This document shows positions 49,499-57,712 of a DNA stretch of 64,000 nt, in pieces. Each line of letters opens with the position of its first letter. The first letter of the stretch is position 1. The notes beneath the pieces were generated by a model. It saw nothing but the letters and a program-made list of their open reading frames with translations, searched no databases and was not told where the DNA came from. The position numbers and the translations under genes are program-made. Source of the stretch: Xanthobacter sp. NM-25 (lineage in GTDB: Bacteria; Pseudomonadota; Alphaproteobacteria; Rhizobiales; Xanthobacteraceae); contig NZ_JACBFS010000002.1 of NCBI RefSeq assembly GCF_022138605.1, positions 186,001 through 250,000 on the forward strand, written 5' to 3'.

Positions 49499-52489
49499 AT
49501 GTTGGATGTCACCCGCGAGACAGGCTGGGTCGGCCGCGCCATTGAGCGCGTGGAGGATGCCGCCCTCCTCTCCGGCGGCGGGCGCTACCTGGACGACCTC
49601 GGGGTCCGGCCGGGCACGCTCCACATGGCCATCCTGCGCGCGCCCCACGCCCATGCGGATATCCGCGCCATCGATACGGCGGCCGCGCGCGCCGTCGCCG
49701 GCGTCGTCGCCGTGCTCACCGGCGCCGATGTCGCCCGTCTGACCGCGCCGCTGGTGGTGGGGGTGAAGGCGCCGGTGGAATGCTGGCCCATGGCGGTGGA
49801 CCGCGTGCGCTATGTGGGCGAGCCGGTCGCCCTGGTGGTGGCGCAGGACCGCTACCTGGCCGAGGACGCCCTCGACCTCATCGAGGTGAGCTACGAGACG
49901 CGCCCGGCCGTCGTCGATCCTCTCGACGCATTGGCGGAGGGCGCGCCCCTGCTGCATGACGGCTTTCCGCGCAATCTCGCCTCCGACCGCCGCTTTCGCT
50001 ATGGCGACCCCGAGCAGGCGTTCGCCCAGGCGGATCGCACCGTCTCCATTTCCGTCAGCTATCCGCGCAACTCCTGCACGCCCATCGAAACCTATGGGCT
50101 CGTCGCCGAATACGATCCGCATGAGGACGCCTATGACGTTCTCGCCAATTTCCAGGGCCCCTTTTCCATCCATGCGGTGATCTCGCGGGCGCTGAAGGTA
50201 CCCGGCAATCGCCTGCGCCTGCGCACCCCGCGCGACAGCGGCGGCTCGTTCGGCGTCAAGCAGGGCATCTTCCCTTACATCGTGCTGGGGGCCGTGGCCG
50301 CCCGCGCCACCGGCCATCCGGTCAAGTGGATCGAGGATCGCCTTGAGCACCTGATGGCCTCGGTCTCCGCCACCAACCGCGCCACCACCCTGCGCGCGGC
50401 GGTGACCGCAGATGGCCGGGTCACCGCCCTCGATTATGACCAGGTGGAGGATTGCGGCGCCCACCTGCGCGCGCCGGAACCGGCCACCCTCTATCGCATG
50501 CATGGCAACCTCACCGGGGCCTATGCCATTGCCAACGTGGCGGTGCGCAACCGCGTGGTGGTGACCAATAAATGCCCCACCGGCCTCAACCGGGGCTTCG
50601 GCGGTCCCCAGGTCTATTTTGCCCTGGAACGGCTGATGCAGCGGATCGCGATCGAGCTCGGCCTCGATCCGCTGGAGGTGATCCGCCGCAACCTCATCCC
50701 GGCGGATGCCTTCCCCTATCGCACCGCGCCCGGCGCGCTCCTCGATTCCGGCAACTACCAGGCGACCCTCGCCAAGGGGGTGGCGGAAGGCGGCCTTGCC
50801 GCGCTGCGGGCCCGCCGGGATGCGGCCCGCGCCGAGGGCCGGCTCTATGGCATCGGCTTTGCCGCCGTGGTGGAGCCGTCGGTCTCCAACATGGGCTATA
50901 TCGCCACCGTCCTCACCCCGGCGGAGCGGCGCAAGGCCGGGCCGAAGAATGGCGCCCAGGCCACCGCGACGGTGGCCATCGACCCGGTGGGGGCGGTGAG
51001 CGTGCACGTGGCCTCCGTGCCGCAGGGCCAGGGCCATCGCACGGTGCTGGCGCAGGTGGTGGCGGACGTGCTCGGTCTCACCCCCCGCGACATCCGGGTG
51101 AATGCGGAAATGGACACGGCCAAGGATGCCTGGTCCATCGCCTCCGGCAATTATTCGAGCCGCTTTGCCGCCGCCGTCGCCGGTGCCGCCAAGATCGCCG
51201 CCGATCGCATCGCCCAGCGTCTCGCCCGCATCGCCGCGGCCCAGCTCAACGTTCCGGTGGAGGAGGTGGTGTTCGAGGGCGGCAAGCTCCGGGCCCGCTC
51301 CAATGCCGCCAACGCCCTCGCCTTCTCGCGGGTGGCCGCGCTCTCCCACTGGTCACCGGCGCAACTGCCGGAAGGCACCGCCCCCACCATCCGCGAAACC
51401 GCGTTCTGGACCCCGCCGGAGCTCACCGCGGCGGATGAAGCCGACCACATCAATTCCTCGCTCTGCCACGGCTTCATCTTCGACTACTGCGGCATCGAGA
51501 TTGACCGCGACACCGCCGAGATCCGCATCGACCGCTACGTGACTGCCCATGACTGCGGCACCATCCTCCACCCGGGCATGGTGGACGGCCAGATCCGCGG
51601 CGGCTTCGCCCACGCTCTGGGCGCCGCTTTGCTGGAGGAGTTCGCCTATGGGCCGGATGGCAGCTTCCTGACCGGCACGCTGGCCGATTATCTGGTGCCG
51701 ACCGCCATGGAGGTGCCGGAGCCGGTCATCCTCCACACCGAGACGCCATCGCCCTTCACCCCGCTCGGGGCCAAGGGTGTGGGCGAGGGCAATTGCATGT
51801 CCACCCCGGCCTGTCTCGCCAATGCAGTGGCCGACGCCCTGGGCGTGGCGGACCTGCGCCTGCCGCTCTCCCCCTCCAGCCTGGCGCCGCTGATCCACGG
51901 CGCCGAGCCGGCGGCCCCGGCGGGCATTGCGGCGCCCACGCCGGCGCCCAGTGGGGGCAAGGGCGAGCGGCTCATGCGGGGCGAGGGCAAGGCCCATGTG
52001 CGCGCCGCGCCGGAAGCCATCTGGGCCATGCTGCTGGACCCGGACACCCTCGCCGCCATCATCCCCGGCGCCCATGGCGTCAGCCGGGTGTCCGACACCG
52101 CCTTCCGCGCCGACGTCACCCTCGGCATCGGCCCGGTGAAGGGCCGCTACAAGGCCGAGGTCTCCCTCTCCGATCTGGAGCCGCCACGCGCAGTGACCCT
52201 GCGCGGGCGGGTGGAGGGCAACCTCGGCTTCGGCGGTGGCTCGGGTGCCATCACCCTGACCCCCGACGATACCGGCGGCACCCATCTGGCCTACCGCTAC
52301 GAAGCGTTCGTGGGCGGCAAGGTGGCGAGCGTGGGCGGGCGCCTGCTGGATGGCGCGGCCAAGGTCATCATCGGCCAGTTCTTCGCCGCGCTGGCCCGCA
52401 AGGCGGCTGGCGGCAGCGCCCCCGCCCCAAGCCTGCTGTCCCGCATTCTCGCCCCCCTCACCTCCCTGTTCCGCAGGCGCGCGCCATGA
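49499..52489 (+). CDS. Molybdenum hydroxylase large subunit fused to a CoxG-type domain
   Basis: The protein is 996 residues from ATG 49499, nine bases after AAGGA; ATG 49490 adds three. Residues 1-785 are a xanthine-oxidase-family molybdopterin subunit: GGGRYLDDLGVRPGTLHMAIL, RYVGEPVALVVA, SGGSFGVKQG, NRGFGGPQVYFALERL and the catalytic Glu in GAKGVGEGN. The CO-dehydrogenase loop AYxCSFR is absent, so it is not a CO dehydrogenase. After a Pro/Ala linker, residues 824-990 are an SRPBCC/CoxG domain (GKAHVRAAPEAIWAMLLDPDTLAAIIPG), normally a separate maturation or membrane-anchoring protein. The enzyme should hydroxylate an aromatic or heteroaromatic ring or an aldehyde. FAD and Fe-S subunit genes follow. 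Confidence 0.87.
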   Translation: MLDVTRETGWVGRAIERVEDAALLSGGGRYLDDLGVRPGTLHMAILRAPHAHADIRAIDTAAARAVAGVVAVLTGADVARLTAPLVVGVKAPVECWPMAVDRVRYVGEPVALVVAQDRYLAEDALDLIEVSYETRPAVVDPLDALAEGAPLLHDGFPRNLASDRRFRYGDPEQAFAQADRTVSISVSYPRNSCTPIETYGLVAEYDPHEDAYDVLANFQGPFSIHAVISRALKVPGNRLRLRTPRDSGGSFGVKQGIFPYIVLGAVAARATGHPVKWIEDRLEHLMASVSATNRATTLRAAVTADGRVTALDYDQVEDCGAHLRAPEPATLYRMHGNLTGAYAIANVAVRNRVVVTNKCPTGLNRGFGGPQVYFALERLMQRIAIELGLDPLEVIRRNLIPADAFPYRTAPGALLDSGNYQATLAKGVAEGGLAALRARRDAARAEGRLYGIGFAAVVEPSVSNMGYIATVLTPAERRKAGPKNGAQATATVAIDPVGAVSVHVASVPQGQGHRTVLAQVVADVLGLTPRDIRVNAEMDTAKDAWSIASGNYSSRFAAAVAGAAKIAADRIAQRLARIAAAQLNVPVEEVVFEGGKLRARSNAANALAFSRVAALSHWSPAQLPEGTAPTIRETAFWTPPELTAADEADHINSSLCHGFIFDYCGIEIDRDTAEIRIDRYVTAHDCGTILHPGMVDGQIRGGFAHALGAALLEEFAYGPDGSFLTGTLADYLVPTAMEVPEPVILHTETPSPFTPLGAKGVGEGNCMSTPACLANAVADALGVADLRLPLSPSSLAPLIHGAEPAAPAGIAAPTPAPSGGKGERLMRGEGKAHVRAAPEAIWAMLLDPDTLAAIIPGAHGVSRVSDTAFRADVTLGIGPVKGRYKAEVSLSDLEPPRAVTLRGRVEGNLGFGGGSGAITLTPDDTGGTHLAYRYEAFVGGKVASVGGRLLDGAAKVIIGQFFAALARKAAGGSAPAPSLLSRILAPLTSLFRRRAP

Positions 52490-53310
52490 AGCCGGCTCCC
52501 TTCGATTACGTTCGCGCGGACAGCCTGCCCGAAGCCCTGGCGGTGCTGAAGGCGGAAGGCAGCGATGCCCGCATCCTCGCTGGCGGCATGTCCTTCATGG
52601 CCATGCTCAACATGCGTCTCGCCCGGCCCAAGGTGCTGGTGGACATCATGCGGCTCGAGGCCCTCGCCACGATCGAGCTGCGCAAGGGCGAGGTGGTGGT
52701 GGGCGCCGGCGTGCGGCAGGCGCGGCTGTTGGCGTGGGAGGGGCTCACCGGGCACCTGCCGCTGATCGCCAAGGCCCTGCCCTTCACCGGCCATGCCCAG
52801 ACCCGCAGCCGCGGCACCGTGTGCGGCTCCATCGCCCATGCGGACCCCAGCGCCGAGCTGCCCCTGTGCCTGATGGCCCTTGGGGGCCAGGTGCATCTGG
52901 CCAGCGCCGCCGGCCGCCGCAAGGTGCCGGCCGAAGCCTTCATCACCGGCATGATGGCCACCGCCAAGGCCGATGACGAGATGATCGAAGCGGTGTCCTT
53001 CCCCGTGGTCCAGGGCGAGGGCACGGCCTTCCGCGAGATCGCGCGGCGCCACGGGGATTTCGCCATCGTCGCCTGCGGCGCGCGGGTGAGCGCCAGGGGC
53101 ATCCGACTCACCGTGGGCGGCGTCGCCGACATGCCGGTGGCCCGCGACCTGCCGCCCCTGGAGGGTACGGCACTGGACGATGCGCTCAACGCCCTCGCCT
53201 TCGAGCTCGACGCCCGTGACGACGTGCATGCGAGCGCCCGCTATCGCCGCGAGCTGGTGCGTCGCATCGGCCGCGCCACCATTGAGGAGGCCCGCCGATG
53301 CCGCGCCTGA
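52486..53310 (+). CDS. Molybdenum hydroxylase FAD-binding (medium) subunit
   Basis: This 274-residue protein begins at ATG 52486, overlapping the large-subunit stop as ATGA. It has the FAD-binding motifs AGGMSFMAMLNMRLARPKVLVDI and TRSRGTVCGSIAHADPSAELP of the CoxM/XdhB family, and a CO_deh_flav_C domain at the end. It passes electrons from the Fe-S subunit to an acceptor. It overlaps the next gene by 13 bp. Confidence 0.9.
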   Translation: MKPAPFDYVRADSLPEALAVLKAEGSDARILAGGMSFMAMLNMRLARPKVLVDIMRLEALATIELRKGEVVVGAGVRQARLLAWEGLTGHLPLIAKALPFTGHAQTRSRGTVCGSIAHADPSAELPLCLMALGGQVHLASAAGRRKVPAEAFITGMMATAKADDEMIEAVSFPVVQGEGTAFREIARRHGDFAIVACGARVSARGIRLTVGGVADMPVARDLPPLEGTALDDALNALAFELDARDDVHASARYRRELVRRIGRATIEEARRCRA

Positions 53311-53831
53311 GCGCCGACCAGCGCCACGAGGTCCGCTTCACGCTCAACGGCCACCCCGTCTGCGGCCGCGCCGGCCCGCGCCTGCTGCTGTCCGATTTCC
53401 TACGACATGAGATCGGCGCCACCGGAACCCATGTGGGGTGCGAGCATGGGGTGTGCGGCGCCTGCACGGTGCAGGTGGACGGCATGCTCACCCGCGCCTG
53501 CCTCACTTTGGCGGTGCAGGTGGAGGGCGCCAGCGTGCGCACGGTGGAAGGGCTGGCGCCGGAGCCCGACCGGCTCAGCGCGCTGCAGGCCGCCTTCCGC
53601 CGCAACCACGCCCTGCAATGCGGCTTCTGTTCCGCCGGCATTCTCATGTCGCTGGACGCCTTCCTGAAGGCCCATCCGGAGCCGGACGAGGCGGAGATCC
53701 GCGATCTGCTGTCCGGCCACCTGTGCCGCTGCACCGGCTACACGCCCATCGTCCGCGCCGCCCTGGAGGCCGCCGCGGAGATCCAGAACAGCCAAAGGGA
53801 ACTCACCCAAGGGGAAACCGCCCATGCTTGA
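53298..53831 (+). CDS. Molybdenum hydroxylase [2Fe-2S] (small) subunit
   Basis: The 177-residue protein has a plant-type ferredoxin cluster CEHGVCGACTVQVDG. The second, helical cluster is CGFCSAGILMSL...HLCRCTGY, the standard CoxS/XdhC-type arrangement. It transfers electrons from the molybdenum centre to FAD. The gene order large-medium-small is the less common one (coxM-S-L is usual). Its 3' end overlaps the ligase gene by 8 bp, tying the hydroxylase to CoA activation. Confidence 0.92.
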   Translation: MPRLSADQRHEVRFTLNGHPVCGRAGPRLLLSDFLRHEIGATGTHVGCEHGVCGACTVQVDGMLTRACLTLAVQVEGASVRTVEGLAPEPDRLSALQAAFRRNHALQCGFCSAGILMSLDAFLKAHPEPDEAEIRDLLSGHLCRCTGYTPIVRAALEAAAEIQNSQRELTQGETAHA

Positions 53832-55368
53832 CCTCGGCACCAGCTTTCTCGCCAGTGTGGCGCGGGATCCGCAGGCGCTCGCCATCGTCGACGCAGACCT
53901 GCGCCTCACCTATCGCGAATGGCTGGCCAAGATCTCCGCGCTGGTCGACGCCTTCGATCAGCTGGGGCTGCGGCCGGGTGACCATATCGTCAGCGTCCTG
54001 CAAAACCGCTGGGAGGCGGCGACGCTGCACTGGGCCTGCCAGTTCGCCGGCCTCGTCATCACCCCCATCAACTGGCGGGCGAAGGGCGACGAGATCGATT
54101 TCTGCCTGGAGAATTCCGAGGCCAAGGCGCTGGTGTTCGAGCCGGTCTCGGCGGCCGCCGCCGGCGCGGCGCAGCGTGCCGCCGGCCTGGTGCGGATCGC
54201 GGTGGGCGACACCGACACCGACGGCCTGCGGTTCGCCGATCTGGTGGCCGGCTCGGGCGCGACCCCGGTGGCGCGGGTGGGCGCAGATGCCTGGTCCATC
54301 ATGCTCTACACCTCGGGCACCACCTCGCGGCCGAAGGGCGTGCCCCGCCGCCACCGCGCCGAGCGCGCCGCCGGCGTCGCCCACGTGGCGCAAAACCTCT
54401 ATCGCCGGGGCGAGGTGACCCTCGGCGTCATGCCGCTCTACCACACCATGGGGGTGCGTTCGCTGATCGCCATGTCGCTCATCGGCGGCACCTTCGTCTG
54501 CCTGCCGCGCTACGACACCCGCGTGGCGCTGGAGCTGATCGCCCGCGAGCGCATCACCAATCTCTATCTGGTGCCCACCCTCTATCACGATCTGGTGCAC
54601 GATCCCGCCTTCGCCGGCACCGACGTCTCAAGCGTGCGCAAGCTCGGCTTCGCCGGCGCCTCCATGACCGACGGGCTCTTGAAGAAGCTGGAAGATGCGT
54701 TCGCCCCCGAGCTGTTCGTGAACCATTACGGCTCTTCGGAAATCTACACCTTCAGCATCGACCAGAAGGCGGCGCTGAAGCCGGGATCGGCCGGCCGGGC
54801 GGGCATCAACCAGATGGTGCGGGTGGTGCGCTTTGCCGCCCAGACGCCGGACGACCTCGCCCCCGTGGGAGAGGAAGGCGAGATCATCGCGCTGCTCGCC
54901 GGCGACGAGGCCTTCGAGGGCTATTGGCGGCGCCCCGAGGCCGACGCCAAGGCCCTGCGGGACGGTTGGTATTTCACCGGTGACACCGGCTTCCTGGATG
55001 CCGACGGCGACCTGTTCGTCACCGGCCGGGTGGACGACATGATCATCACTGGTGGCGAAAACGTCTCGCCGGTGGAGATCGAAAGCTGCCTGTCGCTGCA
55101 TCCGGCGGTGTCGGAAGTGGCGGTGGTGGGCCTGCCCGACGAGAAGTGGGGCAAGATCGTCGTCGCCTTCCTGAAGCGCAAGGCGCCGGTGGACACCGAG
55201 GAACTGGACCGCTGGTGCCGCGACAGCGGCCTGTCCAACTTCAAGCGCCCGCGCCGCTTCGTGTTCGTTCAGGACATTCCCAAGTCACCGGTGGGCAAGC
55301 TGCTGCGCCGCCAGTTGGTGGCCGGTGAGTACGCCGCCGAGACCGGCTCCAGCCGCGGCGCCGCCTGA
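53824..55368 (+). CDS. AMP-forming acyl/aryl-CoA ligase
   Basis: The 514-residue protein has the adenylation motif YTSGTTSRPKGVPRRH (about residue 160), NHYGSSEIYTF, YFTGDTGFLDADGDLFVTGR and the C-terminal catalytic Lys in PKSPVGKLLRR. These identify the class I adenylate-forming family that makes CoA thioesters of fatty or aromatic acids. It overlaps the Fe-S subunit gene and precedes an enoyl-CoA hydratase gene. Activation of the hydroxylated acid product is the likely role. Confidence 0.88.
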   Translation: MLDLGTSFLASVARDPQALAIVDADLRLTYREWLAKISALVDAFDQLGLRPGDHIVSVLQNRWEAATLHWACQFAGLVITPINWRAKGDEIDFCLENSEAKALVFEPVSAAAAGAAQRAAGLVRIAVGDTDTDGLRFADLVAGSGATPVARVGADAWSIMLYTSGTTSRPKGVPRRHRAERAAGVAHVAQNLYRRGEVTLGVMPLYHTMGVRSLIAMSLIGGTFVCLPRYDTRVALELIARERITNLYLVPTLYHDLVHDPAFAGTDVSSVRKLGFAGASMTDGLLKKLEDAFAPELFVNHYGSSEIYTFSIDQKAALKPGSAGRAGINQMVRVVRFAAQTPDDLAPVGEEGEIIALLAGDEAFEGYWRRPEADAKALRDGWYFTGDTGFLDADGDLFVTGRVDDMIITGGENVSPVEIESCLSLHPAVSEVAVVGLPDEKWGKIVVAFLKRKAPVDTEELDRWCRDSGLSNFKRPRRFVFVQDIPKSPVGKLLRRQLVAGEYAAETGSSRGAA

Positions 55369-55409
55369 TCCCCTTTTTCCGTTCAACGCTCACTCCCAAG
55401 GAGAAGACC

Positions 55410-56216
55410 ATGCCGGCTGCCTACACCTTTGCCGATCCGCGCCTTGCGGCCCTCGACGGCTTCCACGTCGAGATCGACGAGGCCAGCGCGCGCGCCGACA
55501 TCATCCTGGATCGCCCGCCCTTCAACATCGTCTCCATGCCGGAGCGCGACCAGCTGCGGCTGGTGTTCGAGACGCTCGACGAGGATGACCGGGTGCGCGT
55601 CATCGTCGTGCGCGCCATCGGCGAGCATTTCTCCTCCGGCGGCAACATCAAGGGCTTCATGGAAGCCTCGCCCGAGCACGTTTCCAAGCTTGCCTGGAAC
55701 ATCGCCGCCCCGACCCGCGCCGCCAAGCCGGTGATCGCCGCCAACCGGGGCTATTGCTTCGGCGTCGGCTTCGAATTGTCCTTGGCCTGTGATTTCCGCA
55801 TCATCACCGACACCACCCAATATGCCCTGCCCGAGCAGAAGCTCGGCCAGATCCCCGGCTCCGGCGGCTCGGCCCGTCTGCAGAAGATGGTGGGCATCAC
55901 CCGCACCAAGGACATCGTGATGCGGTCCAAGCGCATCAATGCCGATCAGGCCCTGGCCTGGGGCATCGCCACCGAGAAGGTGGCCGACGCGGACCTGGAA
56001 AAGGCCACCGATGCGCTGGTGGCCGAGCTTGTCTCCTTCTCGCCCATCGCCCAGCGCACCGCCAAGAAGCTGCTCAACGACACCGAGGACAGCCCGCTCA
56101 CCATCGCCATCGAGCTGGAAGGCCACTGCTACAGCCGGCTGCGCCAGTCGCACGATTTCAAGGAAGGCGTCGAGGCCTTCCACGCCAAGCGCAAGCCCGC
56201 CTTCACGGGCTGCTGA
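55410..56216 (+). CDS. Enoyl-CoA hydratase/isomerase family protein
   Basis: The 268-residue crotonase-fold protein has the oxyanion-hole segment HFSSGGNIKGFME. Both catalytic glutamates are present: one in GVGFELSLACDFRI and one in LPEQKLGQIPGSGGSARLQ. A true hydratase activity is therefore possible. It follows the CoA ligase by 41 bp (CAAGGAGAAGACC before ATG). Aromatic-pathway relatives hydrate cyclic dienoyl-CoA. The substrate is unknown. Confidence 0.87.
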   Translation: MPAAYTFADPRLAALDGFHVEIDEASARADIILDRPPFNIVSMPERDQLRLVFETLDEDDRVRVIVVRAIGEHFSSGGNIKGFMEASPEHVSKLAWNIAAPTRAAKPVIAANRGYCFGVGFELSLACDFRIITDTTQYALPEQKLGQIPGSGGSARLQKMVGITRTKDIVMRSKRINADQALAWGIATEKVADADLEKATDALVAELVSFSPIAQRTAKKLLNDTEDSPLTIAIELEGHCYSRLRQSHDFKEGVEAFHAKRKPAFTGC

Positions 56217-56247
56217 CGGGTCTGAGAACCCACGGGAGGAAACAACA

Positions 56248-57585
56248 ATGTCCGCGCCAGATACGTCCCTCTCCCCCACCGCTATGGCGGTGGGGAACCG
56301 CCAGCGCAACAGCGCCATCGTCGCCTCGGTGCTCGGCTGGTCCCTCGATCTGTTCGATCTGTTCATCCTGCTCTATGTGGCCCCGGTGGTGGGGCAATTG
56401 TTCTTCCCCTCCACCCACCCCACCTGGTCGCTGGCGGCGGTCTACGCCTCGTTCGCGGTGACGCTGCTGATGCGGCCCATCGGCTCGGCGATCTTCGGCC
56501 ATTATGCCGATGCCTACGGCCGCAAGGGGGCCATGCTGGTGGCCATCATCGGCGTCGGCCTTTCCACGGCGGCGTTCGGCCTTCTGCCCACCATCCATCA
56601 GGTGGGCGCCATCGCGCCGGTCATCTTCATCCTGCTCCGGCTGGTCCAGGGCGTGTTCGTCGGCGGTGTGGTGGCCTCCACCCACACCATCGGCACGGAA
56701 TCCGTGCCGGCCAACTGGCGCGGCCTGATGTCCGGGCTGGTGGGCGGCGGCGGCGCCGGCATCGGCGCGCTTCTGGCCTCGGTGGTGTTTCTCGTCACCT
56801 CCACCCTGTTCCCCGGCGATGCATTCGCGGAAACGGGCTGGCGCGTGATGTTCTTCTCCGGCCTGCTGTCGTCCTTCCTCGGCTGGTTCATCTTCCGGAA
56901 CCTGGAGGAATCTCCCTATTGGAAGGAAATGCAGCAGCAGAAGGCGGCGAAGAGCGCGCGCGGCGAGGCCAACCATGCGCCGCTGAAGACGCTGTTTGCC
57001 GATGGCTACCGCAACGTGCTGCTGATCAACCTGTTGATCACCATCGGCGGCGGAGCGGGATACTATCTTACGTCCGGCTACATGCCGACCTTCCTGAAGC
57101 TCATCAACCAGCTACCCAACCAGACCTCATCCTACATCCTGATGGCGAGCTCCATCTCGGCGCTGGTGGCGGCGGTGCTGGTGGGTGCCCTCAGCGACAT
57201 GATCGGCCGCAAGAAGACCTTCCTGCTGGTGGGTGTCGCGGCCATCATCCTGCTGCCGACCTTCTACATGGGCCTTGCGGGCGCCAGCAGCATGACGACC
57301 ATCGTGCTCTACGCCCTGGGCATCGCCTTCATCGGCAATGCGGGTTATGCGCCGGTGCTGATCTTCCTGAACGAACGCTTCCCCACCGCCATGCGCGCCA
57401 CCGGAACGGGCCTGTCGTGGAACATCGGCTTCGCCATTGGCGGCATGATGCCCACCTTCGTCTCGCTGGCGAGCCCCACTCCGGCGGACCTGCCGCTCTC
57501 GCTCTCGATCTTCGCCGGTGCGGTGTTCGTATTGTACCTCGTGGGCGCGCTCATCGTGCCGGAAACCAAGGGCAACTTCCGCTAG
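56248..57585 (+). CDS. MFS transporter, metabolite:H+ symporter type
   Basis: From ATG 56248, behind GGGAGGAAACAACA, the product is 445 residues with 12 predicted spans. It has GHYADAYGRKGAMLV between spans 2 and 3, RLVQGVFVGGVVASTHTIGTESVP, and a second-half repeat SDMIGRKKTFLL. The pattern matches the MHS branch (proline/betaine, dicarboxylate, shikimate and aromatic-acid carriers). It should import the acid handled by the hydroxylase/ligase set or a related one. Confidence 0.87.
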   Translation: MSAPDTSLSPTAMAVGNRQRNSAIVASVLGWSLDLFDLFILLYVAPVVGQLFFPSTHPTWSLAAVYASFAVTLLMRPIGSAIFGHYADAYGRKGAMLVAIIGVGLSTAAFGLLPTIHQVGAIAPVIFILLRLVQGVFVGGVVASTHTIGTESVPANWRGLMSGLVGGGGAGIGALLASVVFLVTSTLFPGDAFAETGWRVMFFSGLLSSFLGWFIFRNLEESPYWKEMQQQKAAKSARGEANHAPLKTLFADGYRNVLLINLLITIGGGAGYYLTSGYMPTFLKLINQLPNQTSSYILMASSISALVAAVLVGALSDMIGRKKTFLLVGVAAIILLPTFYMGLAGASSMTTIVLYALGIAFIGNAGYAPVLIFLNERFPTAMRATGTGLSWNIGFAIGGMMPTFVSLASPTPADLPLSLSIFAGAVFVLYLVGALIVPETKGNFR

Positions 57586-57593
57586 CATCAGCG

Positions 57594-57621
57594 CCCGCGC
57601 CGGCCGCACGGTCGGCGCGGG
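57594..57621 (+). other. Intergenic hairpin after the MFS gene
   Basis: CCCGCGCCG (57594-57602) and CGGCGCGGG (57613-57621) form a 9-bp stem with a 10-nt loop and no T-run. It lies 8 bp behind the MFS stop in a 127-bp gap before the ThDP enzyme gene. It may reduce read-through or protect the upstream message. Confidence 0.4.
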
Positions 57622-57712
57622 ACCCGGCCGTCCAACCGCGGCGGGGTCATGCACAGGGGACCCCGCCAGAAACCGAGCCGCAGGCCCCGCAGAGCCAAGA
57701 ACGAGCCTCACC

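Noticed and set aside
49499..53831. Aerobic CO dehydrogenase (coxLMS)
   Set aside because: The large subunit lacks the AYxCSFR active-site loop of form I CO dehydrogenase and has NRGFGGPQ instead. Gene order also differs.
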